NCBI GenBank assembly: GCA_016845105.1
Contig: JAERTF010000139.1
Coordinates: 1 to 60,444 of the forward strand
DNA length: 60,444 nt
Direction: 5' to 3'
Source of the DNA: Bacteroidota bacterium
GTDB taxonomy: Bacteria; Bacteroidota; Bacteroidia; Bacteroidales; F082
Under the pieces are notes generated by a model. It had not been told where the DNA came from. It worked only from the letters and a program-made list of their open reading frames with translations, and made no database searches. Both the position numbers and the translations under genes were made by a program. Below are positions 25,923 through 36,711 of this stretch, in pieces (the stretch's first letter is position 1; each line of letters opens with the position of its first letter).

Positions 25923-28900
25923 TCAACTACAACAGTTACCGAACCTTTTATGGTTTTTAATATTATACCATCTGGATTATAAATATGTCGTATGTAATAA
26001 TAAGTACCCGGAGTTACCAAACTACCGTTAAACTTGCCATCCCATCCTTGGTCGCCCTTATATATTTCACCACCCCAACTTGAATAAATTGTTATATAAT
26101 GCCCTTCAAGAAATCGGTCATTAACTCCATCACCGTTTGGTGTAAAGGCATTTGGTGCATCCTTAAGCTCAACATAAATACTCTTTGAATCATTGCACCC
26201 TCCCGAAGTATAGGCAATAACATTAATAGTATCCGCAAGCTGTCCAGCGTCACCATAATACAATCTATTTGACTCACCTTTTTGTAATAATTCATTGCCA
26301 ATGTAGAACTCATAATTATACAAACCATCCGGTGAACAAATAATCGTTAGTTGAACTTGATCATTAGCCAGTGACAATATCGGTTTTTCACCAACCTCAA
26401 TAATTTTATTAGCTGTATCACTACAACCATTCTGATTATATCCTGTTAGAGTATACAATGTTGATATTTCTGGTGAAACAGTAATAGAAGGTGTATAGTC
26501 AGGAGGCAAAGTGTTCCATTCATATGAATATCCACCTGATCCTGATAAAACGATTTCATCACCTTGGCAAATATTATTTGGTCCCACTATATTCACATTT
26601 GGTTTGTCGTATATAATTAATCCTGAAACTCCTATCATTGTATTTGTACAACCTGAATAAGATCCCGTAGCAACAACAGAATAATTTCCAGTGCCGTCAA
26701 AACCACTAAAGCTTAATGGTAAACCTGATCCATCTACAATAATACCTGTTGCAACAGCATCTTTATATAGCTCATATTCAACATCAACTTGTGAGGACTC
26801 GAGCAATAATCCAAGGGTTGGATCATTTTCACAATAGATACCTCCTCCATACAATTGATATTTTTCGGGTAATGGATCAACAGAAACTTTGACTACATTA
26901 TTCATTAATGAAGAGCATCCCTCTGAATTTTCTGCCAAAACTGAGTAGTTACCTTCGGTTAGAATAGGTCCAAAATTTATCGGCAAACCATCACCAATAA
27001 TATAATTACCCGTAGATACAGCATTATGAAATAATGTATATATTGTATTTTGAGAGGTATTGTCCATATAAATATCAACTCCTCCCGACCCATTACAATA
27101 GCCACCTCCACCCATTAAATCATAGGAATTAGGAATGGGAAGCATATTCACCAATAAAGAATCTTTAACACTTTGGTTTCCATCGGTAACGGTTACTTTA
27201 TACCAAGTTGATACACCTGGATTTACATTTATATGAGATGAAGTTGCATTAAAACCCAAGGGAATTGATTCCCAGAAATAACTATAATTACCGTTACCCC
27301 CTCCGGGCAAGGCAAACAATGATATGTGATTACCAGGACATACCTGATTACTCTCAGCAATTACATCAACATTTAAAGGCCCACCAGCGATGAAAACAAT
27401 CATATTTGCTGGATCACTTTGACAACCCGTTATATCATCAGAAACTTGCAAGGTAAACATTGATGTATTAAACAATGCAACAGTTGTAGCATCAGGATCT
27501 GAAGGGTTTAATAGTTTTTCAGTTGGTGTCCACATGTAATTATAAGGACCAATACCTCCACTTGCTGACCCCTGCAAAGTAGCAGTACCACCAGAGATGA
27601 TACTCAAGTCAGGACCAGCATTTGCGATGGGATGAGGGTATTGACTAACAACAACCGACCCTGACATCTGCTGATAACAACTTGTTTCAGTATTACCAGC
27701 TACAACAATGTAACTACCTATGATTTTATATTCACCGAAATCAATTGATAAGCCATTACCTATTAACGTTACAACTTCTATATTTTGATTCCTAAGAAGA
27801 GTATATTCTATATTTTCTTGTGATCCAGATAAACTAATATTTACTCCGTCACCATTTTTACAGTAACTACCACCTCCTACTATTTGAAATATTTCAGGAG
27901 AAGAGATGACTTCAATATTAACAGAATCTATCAGTGTGGAATCACCATCAAATACTTCAACGATGTAGGTAATGGTTTCAAGCGGAGTATTAACCGGAAA
28001 CTGACTATTTGAATAAAATCCAGAAGGATTCGAGTACCAGTTATATGTATAATTACCTGTACCTCCTGTTGGTAACGCACTTAGATATACCTCCTCACCT
28101 TCACAAACAACATCTGGTGAAGCATTAACACTAACTACCAACTCAGTATTTGTGATATAAACTATAGTAGAGTCAGGACTACTATTACAACCTGTATTGT
28201 CATCGGTTACAGCCATGGTAAACAAAGTACTTTCGGAAAGAGGCACCGTAGTTGGGTTTTGCAATAATGGGTTGTTTAATAAATATTCAGGAAACCAATT
28301 GAAGTTATAAAAACCTGAGCCTCCGCTCGCACTTCCAAGTAGCTGTGCAGATGAATTTTGGTATATATATTGATCATTACCTGCAAAAGCAACCGGGTTG
28401 TCAACTGACCCAACTTCAATTGTATCATTCATGATTGAATAACAACCCATTGTATTATCCATTCCAATGGACCAATAATAGCCTTCATCCAATTGCAACC
28501 CAAAATTAAGTGTATCTCCTGATCCGGGAATAGCAATACCTGTGGTACCGAACTGATTATATAGCTCATATATGATTGTTTCATCTGAATTATCAATCAT
28601 TATTTCAACACCATTGCTTCCTTCACAGTACAATCCTCCTCCAAATAGATTATAGGATATTGGAGATGCAGTTACATTTATAATTATAGAATCAACTATT
28701 GTATTTGTTCCATCATTAATAATAACCTTATAGAGTGTTGATTCGTCAGGTTCAACAATAGGATCATAGTCATTATATGAAAATCCTGGTGGTTCTGATA
28801 GCCACAAATAAGTATATGACCCAGACCCACCCGATGCCAATGCAAATAGCTGGGTTTGTTCTCCCATACAAATGGATGTATTGGAAGAATAAACATCAAG

Positions 28901-31900
28901 TGATAATGGCCCTCCTGAAACATAAACTACCATTTGATCAGTATTTCCAATGCAACCAGTTTGAGCATCATTTACAACCAAATCAAATAATGTAGTACTA
29001 TGTAGAGGTATGGTTAAGGGTTCTTGGTTAGTGGGATTAATTAAAGAATCGAATGGTGTCCAACTATAACCATAATATCCACTGCCACCAATAGCGGACC
29101 CATTGAGTATAGTTTGGTTCATCCAAGGCATTATTTTGTCATCACCGGCATTTGATATTGGTAACTGGTTTATTCCCACTGTAACCGTACCATTCATTTG
29201 CAAATAACACGAATTTTCCGGATTAGCTACTACATAATAATCACCCTGATTAACAAATTCACCAAATAAAATTTCACTGCCATCTCCAATAACATCACTA
29301 ACCGGGCTATCGGGAAAATGATATAGTCGATAAAGCACTCCCTGATCTGAATTATCCAAATATATTTCAACACCATTTCCACCTTGGCAGTAATTTCCTC
29401 CTCCTGCAACTGTATAGATATTTGGATTTTGTAGAACTTGAACATAGGTAGAATCAAAAGCATAATTTAACCCATCAAACAACTCAACATAATACATCAT
29501 TGAGGTTTCTGGTTGAATTATAGGATTCATAAGTGAAGAATTAAAACTTCCCACACTCGATGTCCAAGTATATGAATAGTTTCCACTACCACCATCAGGT
29601 AATGCCAATAAACTTAAACTTTCGCCATTGCATATACTATACGATGATGCTGAAGCTATTACTGACAGATCGCTCCCTGTTGTGTAAACAAATACGGTAT
29701 CATATGCTGACTCACATTGGGTTTGATTATCAATACCTTTAAATTTAAAAAGTGTTGTTTGTGAAATAGAATTGGTTTCAGTAGTAGCATTATTTGGCTG
29801 TTGACATAAAACATTTGGTTCCCAGTTGTACAAATAGCTGCCAGATCCTCCAATAACCTGACCACTTAATGTAGTTGTTGAATTTGATACTATTATTTTA
29901 TCAATACCTGCGTTTGCCAGTGGTAATTGGTTTATTATTACATTTACTTGACTAGCCATATAGTTGGAACACTGAGAACTGTTTTCCAATGCAAAAACAG
30001 AATATTGGCCTTCTTGTGATTGGCTACCAAAATTTAAAGGGAATCCAGTTCCCAACTTAATAATATTAGTAGATATGCCATCACGAAGTAGGGTATAATC
30101 TGTATTCAACTCAGAACTCTGAAGAGTAATCTCATCGGATTGTTGACCAAAACAAACCTCTCCACCTCCCAACAATGAGAATGACAATGGCCGAGGAACT
30201 ACTGATATAGATATCTGTTCGCTGATTATTGAATTTCCATCATTAACTAATACAGTGTATATAGTGGACACAGTAGGTGAAACAACTGGATTATATGCTG
30301 AAGATGTAAACCCAGGTGGACTTGATGTCCACAAATAGGTATAATTCCCTGATCCACCTGTAGCCAATGCAAAGAGCTGTGTTTCTTCACTCTGACAGAT
30401 TGTTGGATCACTACTGGTTAGTTGCAATGAAAAAGCACCTCCTGAAACAAAAACTACAGAATTATCAGCTTCGCTGATACACCCAGATGTTATATCAGTT
30501 ACAACTAAATCAAACATTGTGGTATTGTGAAGGGGTATGGTTAAGGGTAGCTGAATATTATTGTTAATCAAAGAATCGGAAGGTGACCAAAGATAACTGT
30601 AATTCCCACTACCTGATTGAGCATTACCTGTTATTATTGTTTGGGAGTTGTAGGTGATTGTTTGATCTTCACCGGCCAATGCAATGGGGTTTAGATCAAT
30701 TTGAATGATTGCATTTTCATTCATTGTTTGTTGACAATTTCCACTAGAGTTAGCTACAACATAATATGTACCACTTTGGGTAAATAGTCCAAAATCTAAT
30801 ATCTGTCCAGTTCCACTCATTTGATAAAGTGATTCACCAGGACTCCTAAACAAAGTGTAATCACTTCCTATTTCGGACCCTGATAGCCCTATTGAAACTC
30901 CATCTCCCCCATCGCAGTAATTACCTCCACCTGTAATACTAAAGGTAGTTGGCATTGTCATAACTTCTATATAAATAGAATCATAAACATATGAAACTCC
31001 ATCAAAAACTTCAATTACATAAGTTGTATTAACCAATGGAAAGGATATTGAACTTGAATTTGTTGAGGAATACCCTGATGGAATGGAAGACCATGAAAAA
31101 CTATAATTACCGGTACCTCCACCAGCAATTGAGCTAAGGTTTAACTGTTCACCACTACACAGTACTGATGGTGATGAAGAAGCTATTACATAAAGACCTG
31201 AGCCTTGGGTAAGAACAAACATTGTATCAGCGGCAGAAACACATTGAGACTCGATATCAGATACAACTAAGTTGAAAAAAGTAGATTGACTAATAGGTTG
31301 AGTTAAAGTGTTTTGATTATTGGGAGAAATACAAAGATAAGAGGGTTCCCATTGATAAATATATGATCCCATTCCTCCTGATGCATTTCCTGATAAAGTG
31401 GTTGAAGATGCTGATGCTATTAATTGATCAGGTCCGGCAAATGCTATGGGCAAAGGATTGATAGTAACTACAGCTTCGCCCAACATATCATTTTCGCATA
31501 AAGTGGAATAATTAGTTGCGAAAACAGTGTAGTTTCCATTATTTAACCACATGCCAAAATCAATGGAAAAACCTGTTCCTGCATTGGTTAATCCTGTATT
31601 TTGCCCATTGTTTAACAATTGATAATCAACCCCTACTTCGCTGCCTTGTAGCACAATATTTGATGGATCATCACCTTCGCAAACAATGCCCCCTCCAGAT
31701 AGAGTATAAGAAATTGGCAAAGGGTTAACAGTTATGGTTATTGAATCGGTTAAGGTTGATATTCCATCGCTTACTATAGCAATATAAGTAGTAGTTTGGT
31801 TAGGATCGACCGAAGGATTGTATGATGTAGAAACAAACCCCGAAGGATTTGAAGTCCATAAATATGAGTAATTCCCTGAACCACCTGACACCAAAGCAAA

Positions 31901-34900
31901 AAGTTGTGACTCATCACCTGGACACAAAATAGGATCGCTGCTTACAAGCTGCAAATTAAACTGTCCACCTGTTACAAAAACAATTGTGTTATCTTCACTA
32001 CTCTCACACCCAGTTATATTGTCAGTAACAAACAAATTAAACATAGTGGTTTCGCCCAGAGGGTTTGTTAATGGTTGTTGACTATTCGGATTTACAAGTG
32101 AATCCATAGGAGTCCAAGAGAAATTGTAGCTGCCACTTCCCAATTGGCCACTACCATCCAATACAGTTTGAGAGTTATATGATATTGTCTGATCTTCACC
32201 AGCAATTGAAATCGGATTTTGATTTACAACAATAACAGACTCACCCAGCATTGTTTCTTCACAATACGAGTTCACAACAGAGGTTGCATAATAGGTTCCA
32301 CTTTGCTTATACACCCCAAAATCAATGGGTTGACCAACTCCGATTACTTCGGTAATAAGTTCATTAGGATTTCTATATAAACTATAACTTGCACCAATCT
32401 CTGATCCGGATAATCCAATTGACAACCCTGCTCCTCCCTCACAATAATCTCCTCCTCCTGTCATTTGATATATTATAGGCAGAGGTAATACCTCTACAAA
32501 TATGGTGTCATATGCATGGTTTATCCCATCAAAAACATCTAAAAAGTAATATGTGCTAACATTGGGATATGTAGATTCAACATAGTATGATGAATAAAAA
32601 CCTGCTGGTGATGAAGTCCATGAATATGTATAATTTCCTGTTCCTCCTCCTGTGAAAGAAGATAAAACAACCTCATTTCCAGAGCATACTGGAGTGGGAA
32701 CAGCAGTGGCATTTGTATACAAATCGCTTCCGTTGGTATATACAAAAACAGTATCTGGAGCTGATATACATTGGGATTGCAGATCAGATATAGACAAAGA
32801 AAATAATGTTGATTGACTTATAGGTTGTGTTAATGTATTCTGACTCAGTGGGGAAACACAGAGGTAAGATGGTTGCCATTGGTACGAATATGATCCTGAA
32901 CCACCAGTGGCTGTTCCTGATAAAGTTGTATTTGAACCCGCTACAATGAGCTGATCAGGTCCTGCGTTTGAAACTGGCAATGGGTTAATAACAATAACGG
33001 CATCACCAATCATATCAGTTTCACACTGCGTTGAGAAATTTTTAGCATATGCTGTAAACATGCCATTTTCACTATACGTACCAAAATCAAGTGCAAATCC
33101 GGTTCCACTAATTGTCATACCTGAGTATGTTCCATCTTTTAACAAATAATAATCAATTCCTATTTCACTTCCTTGGAGTACAATATTTGATGGATCGGTC
33201 CCTTGACAAACTACGCCACCTCCCGATAATGTGTAAGCTATTGGTGAAGGATTAACAATTACCGTAACAGAATCAGTAACAACCGAAAGTCCATCATTTA
33301 CAGTAACAATATATGTTGTTGTTTGGGTTGGGAAAACGATTGGATTATATAATGTTGAACTAAACCCAACGGGGTTTGATTGCCAGAAATATGAAAAACT
33401 ACCACTACCTCCACTTGCCATTGCATACAATTGCACTTCTTCTTCCGAACAAACCGGATATCCCGAAGTTAGTATTTCTAAACTTATTTGACCTCCTGTT
33501 ACAAATACAATTGTATTATCTTCCTGGCTTGAGCAGCCATTATTATCACTAACCGTTAGTTTAAACATATTAGTATTATTTAACGGTATGGTTGATGGTG
33601 TAGGTGATGTGGGATTTACCAATGAATCCGATGGAGTCCATGAATAGGAATAACCTCCCGACCCTCCTGAAGCTGAGCCGTCCAAAGTTGCAAGACTTCC
33701 TGCATTTATTAGAGTATTAGGTCCTGCTTCAGCTATGGGTAGTTCAAATACTCCCACATTAGCAATTCCCGATTGTGGCATTGAGCATCCTGTGGTCTCA
33801 TTTCTCGCAACTATATTATAATCTCCATGTTGTGTATTATTCGTAAAGTTTAATTGCTGTCCAGTACCAACCATATCAGAAATAACAGATTGTTGATAGT
33901 AAAGTAAATATTTTATTCCAGTTTCTGAACCATTCAATAATATATCAACCCCCTGTCCTCCTGAACAATAGCTACCACCATTACTTATGGTAAAAGCCTG
34001 TGGTAAATCAAAAACATTAATCGAAACGGTATCTATTGCTACCTCCAATCCGTCAGAAACAGTAACTATATATAAGCCTGAAACAAGAGGTGTAACTGAG
34101 GTTGTGGGCGAGGTTGACACAAAACCTGGTGGAGATGATGTCCAAGTATATGAATAACTTCCAGTGCCACCACCGGCAACAGCAATTAGATTTATACTTT
34201 CTCCACTGCAGATATTATTATTACTGGCAAAAGCCTGTATACTTAGCGGGCCACTTCCAACGTATACTATTGAAGTATCAACAATGCTTTCACAACCACT
34301 TTCAACATCAGTAACCAAAAGTTTAAAAATAGTTGAAGCATAGAGTATATTTGTTTGTGTTGCTGGAGTTGTTGGTGAAACACATAAACTTGATGGCATC
34401 CATAGGTAATCATAAACTCCTGAACCACCTGATGCTGAACCCTGTAATTGCGTATAATTACCTTGAACTATTGTATGGTCCTCTCCAGCATTAGCAATTG
34501 GTAAATCTAGTATCTCTATTTCAACAGTGCCACTTAACTGTAAATAACATCCTGTGGAATTATTCTCAGCAATAATAGAAAATACTCCTGAACTACTTTG
34601 AGGGCCAAAATTAATTCCGATACCTGTACCGGCTATAGTTATTCCTGTAGCTTGAGCATTACGATATAAAGAATAACTAACTCCTATTTCGCTTGTAAGC
34701 ATATACACCTCTGGAAAGTCTTCACCGTTGCAAATAGTTCCACCCCCCAATACAGCTATATCCTCAGGTAGTGGATTTATTATTATCGATGCAACCCCTC
34801 CCATATCAATACTACATGATGTAAACTGATTGTATCCAACAACCGTATATATTCCTTCAAGAATTTGCAAACCAAAGTCTAATGACTGACCTGTACCTTC

Positions 34901-35716
34901 TTTTACCACACCTGTTTCAATTCCATCGCGCAATAAATTATATGAGATCCCCATTTCAGAACCATTTAGTCCAATTGAAACACCTGATCCTCCATCACAA
35001 TACTCTCCCCCTCCTGTTATTGCAAATAATACTGGTGTTGGATCAACATTTAATGTTCCCATTCCTGATGTATCAGGACAGCTGACATTTTTAACAATAC
35101 AATGATATGAAAACCCATCCATGCCTGTAACAGTATACACACTCAAGTCAGGGCTTTGGGCTCCCTCATAAAATGAATTATTCTCTATATTCAGCCACCC
35201 TACTCCATTGTATTCTTGCCATTGATAGCTAGTACCATTTATAACCTCAACTGAGAATACCGCAATATCACTTTTACAAACCCTCTGATTTACAGGCTCA
35301 CTTAAAAATATTGGAGGTTCATAAACTCCAAGAGTAGCCGGGGAAGATGTGTCTCTGTCATTATTAATGTCATTTACAATGCACCTGTACAAATATCCAT
35401 TTAAGGCCAAATTTGCATCGTTTATGGTTAGGTTCGGAGTATATTCGCCACTTACATAAGTAAAGGTTGAATTAAGATCATACCAACCAATACCATCATT
35501 TTCCTGCCATTGATATCCCGATGTATTGACTGCAATAATTCCAAAACCTGCTGATGTTTCAACACAAACCGAAGTATCTTGTGGTTGTGTAACTACTACT
35601 GGCTGACTTTTTGCTAAAAAGGGCAGGCCAAATGCAGTTATCAGAATTAGAATATTCACTAATCCCGAAAGCTTGCAATTAAATGCCAGCCAAACTATTT
35701 TATAATCATTTTTCAA
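25919..35716 (-). CDS. Giant repeat adhesin with type B T9SS sorting domain (SprB-like architecture)
   Basis: 3265 aa, one uninterrupted frame of 9.8 kb. A signal peptide (cut near residue 38, after KSQ) precedes two Ig-like domains (about 39-228, each with YQWQE and C..SD.A.F motifs). A long module array follows: an A domain, ten A-B-C units, then two further A domains. A resembles GGG.YC.GG.GV.I.L.GSE.G..Y.L; B is PKD-like (NAG.D..I...L.GSASGGSG.Y.Y.W.P); C resembles C.GE...L.A..SGG.G.Y.Y.W. Two more Ig-like segments lead to the type B sorting domain from about 3188 (NAFTPNGDGVNDRFLEG, ending ...GTYYYIRHIYNPDG). Two modest Cys per module suggest internal disulfides. By analogy with SprB it is probably a T9SS-exported surface filament used in adhesion or gliding. 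It shares domain plan, not demonstrated orthology, with SprB. First gene of the operon with the OmpA-family and PorP genes. Confidence 0.88.
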   Translation of the reverse strand: MKNDYKIVWLAFNCKLSGLVNILILITAFGLPFLAKSQPVVVTQPQDTSVCVETSAGFGIIAVNTSGYQWQENDGIGWYDLNSTFTYVSGEYTPNLTINDANLALNGYLYRCIVNDINNDRDTSSPATLGVYEPPIFLSEPVNQRVCKSDIAVFSVEVINGTSYQWQEYNGVGWLNIENNSFYEGAQSPDLSVYTVTGMDGFSYHCIVKNVSCPDTSGMGTLNVDPTPVLFAITGGGEYCDGGSGVSIGLNGSEMGISYNLLRDGIETGVVKEGTGQSLDFGLQILEGIYTVVGYNQFTSCSIDMGGVASIIINPLPEDIAVLGGGTICNGEDFPEVYMLTSEIGVSYSLYRNAQATGITIAGTGIGINFGPQSSSGVFSIIAENNSTGCYLQLSGTVEIEILDLPIANAGEDHTIVQGNYTQLQGSASGGSGVYDYLWMPSSLCVSPTTPATQTNILYASTIFKLLVTDVESGCESIVDTSIVYVGSGPLSIQAFASNNNICSGESINLIAVAGGGTGSYSYTWTSSPPGFVSTSPTTSVTPLVSGLYIVTVSDGLEVAIDTVSINVFDLPQAFTISNGGSYCSGGQGVDILLNGSETGIKYLLYYQQSVISDMVGTGQQLNFTNNTQHGDYNIVARNETTGCSMPQSGIANVGVFELPIAEAGPNTLINAGSLATLDGSASGGSGGYSYSWTPSDSLVNPTSPTPSTIPLNNTNMFKLTVSDNNGCSSQEDNTIVFVTGGQISLEILTSGYPVCSEEEVQLYAMASGGSGSFSYFWQSNPVGFSSTLYNPIVFPTQTTTYIVTVNDGLSVVTDSVTVIVNPSPIAYTLSGGGVVCQGTDPSNIVLQGSEIGIDYYLLKDGTYSGMTISGTGFALDFGTYSENGMFTAYAKNFSTQCETDMIGDAVIVINPLPVSNAGPDQLIVAGSNTTLSGTATGGSGSYSYQWQPSYLCVSPLSQNTLTQPISQSTLFSLSISDLQSQCISAPDTVFVYTNGSDLYTNATAVPTPVCSGNEVVLSSFTGGGTGNYTYSWTSSPAGFYSSYYVESTYPNVSTYYFLDVFDGINHAYDTIFVEVLPLPIIYQMTGGGDYCEGGAGLSIGLSGSEIGASYSLYRNPNELITEVIGVGQPIDFGVYKQSGTYYATSVVNSYCEETMLGESVIVVNQNPISIAGEDQTISYNSQTVLDGSGQLGSGSYNFSWTPMDSLVNPNSQQPLTNPLGETTMFNLFVTDNITGCESSEDNTIVFVTGGQFNLQLVSSDPILCPGDESQLFALVSGGSGNYSYLWTSNPSGFVSTSYNPSVDPNQTTTYIAIVSDGISTLTDSITITVNPLPISYTLSGGGIVCEGDDPSNIVLQGSEVGVDYQLLNNGQNTGLTNAGTGFSIDFGMWLNNGNYTVFATNYSTLCENDMLGEAVVTINPLPIAFAGPDQLIASASSTTLSGNASGGMGSYIYQWEPSYLCISPNNQNTLTQPISQSTFFNLVVSDIESQCVSAADTMFVLTQGSGLYVIASSSPSVLCSGEQLNLSSIAGGGTGNYSFSWSSIPSGYSSTNSSSISFPLVNTTYVIEVFDGVSYVYDSIYIEVMTMPTTFSITGGGNYCDGGDGVSIGLSGSEIGSDYTLFRSPGESLYQMSGTGQILDFGLFTQSGTYYVVANSSGNCQQTMNENAIIQIDLNPIALAGEDQTITYNSQTIITGNAQSGSGNYSYLWSPSDSLINNNIQLPLTIPLHNTTMFDLVVTDITSGCISEADNSVVFVSGGAFSLQLTSSDPTICQSEETQLFALATGGSGNYTYLWTSSPPGFTSSAYNPVVSPTVSTIYTVLVNDGNSIISEQISISVVPRPLSFSLLGGGEVCFGQQSDEITLQSSELNTDYTLLRDGISTNIIKLGTGFPLNFGSQSQEGQYSVFALENSSQCSNYMASQVNVIINQLPLANAGIDKIIVSNSTTTLSGQVIGGSGSYLYNWEPNVLCQQPNNATTETNSISQTTLFKFKGIDNQTQCESAYDTVFVYTTGSDLSVIASASSYSICNGESLSLLALPDGGSGNYSYTWTSSVGSFNSSLMNPIIQPETSMMYYVELFDGLNYAFDSTYVQVLQNPNIYTVAGGGNYCQGGNGVEIYLDNSDQGVLYRLYHFPDSPVSDVIGDGSEILFGEFVNQGDYYVVANPENSCYLQMNGTVTVGINQLPISNAGDDKIMPWMNQTILNGSAIGGSGYYGYSWTPFDSLINPTNQEPLTIPLHSTTLFDLVVNDAQTGCIGNTDQMVVYVSGGPLSLDVYSSNTSICMGEQTQLFALASGGSGSYTYLWLSEPPGFSYNDYDPIVEPDESTLYKVIINDGTNTIVDSIIINVTASPISYNLFGGGLYCEGSNGVEIMIDNSDETIIYELYNQFGTTGIAIPGSGDTLNFGLQLDEGYYWSIGMDNTMGCYSIMNDTIEVGSVDNPVAFAGNDQYIYQNSSAQLLGSASGGSGFYNFNWFPEYLLNNPLLQNPTTVPLSESTLFTMAVTDDNTGCNSSPDSTIVYITNTELVVSVNASPDVVCEGEEVYLSALPTGGTGNYTYNWYSNPSGFYSNSQFPVNTPLETITYIVEVFDGDSTLIDSVNIEVISSPEIFQIVGGGSYCKNGDGVNISLSGSQENIEYTLLRNQNIEVVTLIGNGLSIDFGEYKIIGSYIVVAGNTETSCYQQMSGSVVVSQYPHPIANAGPDLSIISGGTATLQGSASGGIGPYNYMWTPTEKLLNPSDPDATTVALFNTSMFTLQVSDDITGCQSDPANMIVFIAGGPLNVDVIAESNQVCPGNHISLFALPGGGNGNYSYFWESIPLGFNATSSHINVNPGVSTWYKVTVTDGNQSVKDSLLVNMLPIPNSYDLMGGGGYCNGSGGVDIYMDNTSQNTIYTLFHNAVSTGNYIIGDGLPINFGPILTEGNYSVLAENSEGCSSLMNNVVKVSVDPLPEKYQLYGGGIYCENDPTLGLLLESSQVDVEYELYKDAVATGIIVDGSGLPLSFSGFDGTGNYSVVATGSYSGCTNTMIGVSGLIIYDKPNVNIVGPNNICQGDEIVLSGSGGYSYEWNTLPPDYTPSITVSPEISTLYTLTGYNQNGCSDTANKIIEVGEKPILSLANDQVQLTIICSPDGLYNYEFYIGNELLQKGESNRLYYGDAGQLADTINVIAYTSGGCNDSKSIYVELKDAPNAFTPNGDGVNDRFLEGHYITIYSSWGGEIYKGDQGWDGKFNGSLVTPGTYYYIRHIYNPDGIILKTIKGSVTVVVE
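27120..34770 (-). repeat. Five higher-order repeats (ten A-B-C units) inside the giant adhesin
   Basis: The ten A-B-C units average 765 bp (255 aa). Odd-numbered B modules carry an extra Cys (PS.LC.SP) and T.FVYT.G; even-numbered ones carry DSL.NP and NTIVFV.GG. Matching odd modules begin near 34500, 32975, 31445, 29920 and 28395, and even ones near 33735, 32205, 30675, 29145 and 27625. The repeating unit is therefore a dimer of about 1,530 bp (510 aa), present five times. The last pair is the most diverged. Confidence 0.85.
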
Positions 35717-35768
35717 TTATCTAAATCTCGATAACAATCCTTATTGTTGGTGGATAAGGAAGGTTTAA

Positions 35769-35776
35769 CAAAACTA
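35769..35776 (-). promoter_or_regulatory. -7 box for the adhesin operon
   Basis: Minus-strand TAGTTTTG (TAnnTTTG) lies 52 nt before the adhesin ATG in the 192-bp gap after the nitrilase gene. No -33 match at the right distance. It would drive a transcript of about 13.4 kb. Confidence 0.45.
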
Positions 35777-35908
35777 TTGGATATGGAGGTTTTATAGATT
35801 TAGTAACCAAAAAGTAATAAACATAATTATGTTAACAATAATGCTTTAAATTAACTGGTTACATAAATGATGTATTAGCTGTTCATATGATTATCACTCA
35901 AATGTATT

Positions 35909-36709
35909 TTAGGCTTTATAATCAAGTAACTCTTCATAATTGTCTGGTAGCCTATCATCAAAAATATGATTTCCCGTGGTTATCATTTTATTTCGAGAAA
36001 GCAAAGGATTGATTGTAGTAAATTTAACTCCCTCCGTATTACCTTCCATTTCTGAAATAATATTGCCCCTTGTATCGCTAACAAATGAATTGCCACAGAA
36101 AGTAATATCACCCTCAGTTCCAATGCGATTAGAAGTTATAACATAATAACCATTCATTATAGCCTGTGCAGGTACTACCTTATAAGCATTTTGAGTAATC
36201 AGGTTTGATGGATGAACAATAAAATCTGCACCCTTTAACCCCATGATTCTCCATATTTCAGGAAAAAGATAATCAAAGCAAATCAAGATTCCAAATTTGT
36301 AATTTTTTATAGAAAATAAAGGAAGCCCCAAATTTCCTGGTTTAAAAATATTTTTTTCATCCATAAAAAGATGGATCTTCCGATACTTTCCAAAAATCCC
36401 ATTTGGTGACACATATAATGAAGAATTATACAGATCATCCCCATCTTTCTCCAGATAACCACTTACAATACTTACATTATTGTCTTTCGAGAAGTTGGCT
36501 AAAAACCGATAATAATTGATGCAAGACTTAGTGTTTGCAATACTTTTTGCATGATCTATATTGTCGAACTTGTAACCAGAATTTGCCAGCTCAGGCAAAA
36601 CAATTAAATCAGAGTTTGACGCCATTTTTAAAAAAGTCGTGATTTTTTCAAGATTAAAGTCACAATCCCCCAGTTTGGGATTAAATTGAATCTGAGCTAT
36701 TTTCAGCAT
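35909..36709 (-). CDS. Carbon-nitrogen hydrolase (nitrilase superfamily)
   Basis: 266 aa, single nitrilase-fold domain. The catalytic triad is clear: Glu40 (LPELANSGY), Lys111 (YRKIHLF) and Cys144 (LICFDYLFPE). The family cleaves amides such as N-carbamoyl amines, omega-amides or asparagine/glutamine analogues; the substrate cannot be read from the sequence. The start is 2 bp after the tsaC stop, so the two are co-transcribed, but no shared pathway is obvious. Confidence 0.88.
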   Translation of the reverse strand: MLKIAQIQFNPKLGDCDFNLEKITTFLKMASNSDLIVLPELANSGYKFDNIDHAKSIANTKSCINYYRFLANFSKDNNVSIVSGYLEKDGDDLYNSSLYVSPNGIFGKYRKIHLFMDEKNIFKPGNLGLPLFSIKNYKFGILICFDYLFPEIWRIMGLKGADFIVHPSNLITQNAYKVVPAQAIMNGYYVITSNRIGTEGDITFCGNSFVSDTRGNIISEMEGNTEGVKFTTINPLLSRNKMITTGNHIFDDRLPDNYEELLDYKA

Positions 36710-36711
36710 AA

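Noticed and set aside
27120-34770. Regular repeats that might suggest a CRISPR array or tandem satellite
   Set aside because: The period is about 765/1,530 bp with diverged DNA and a single open frame; it is a protein-domain repeat.
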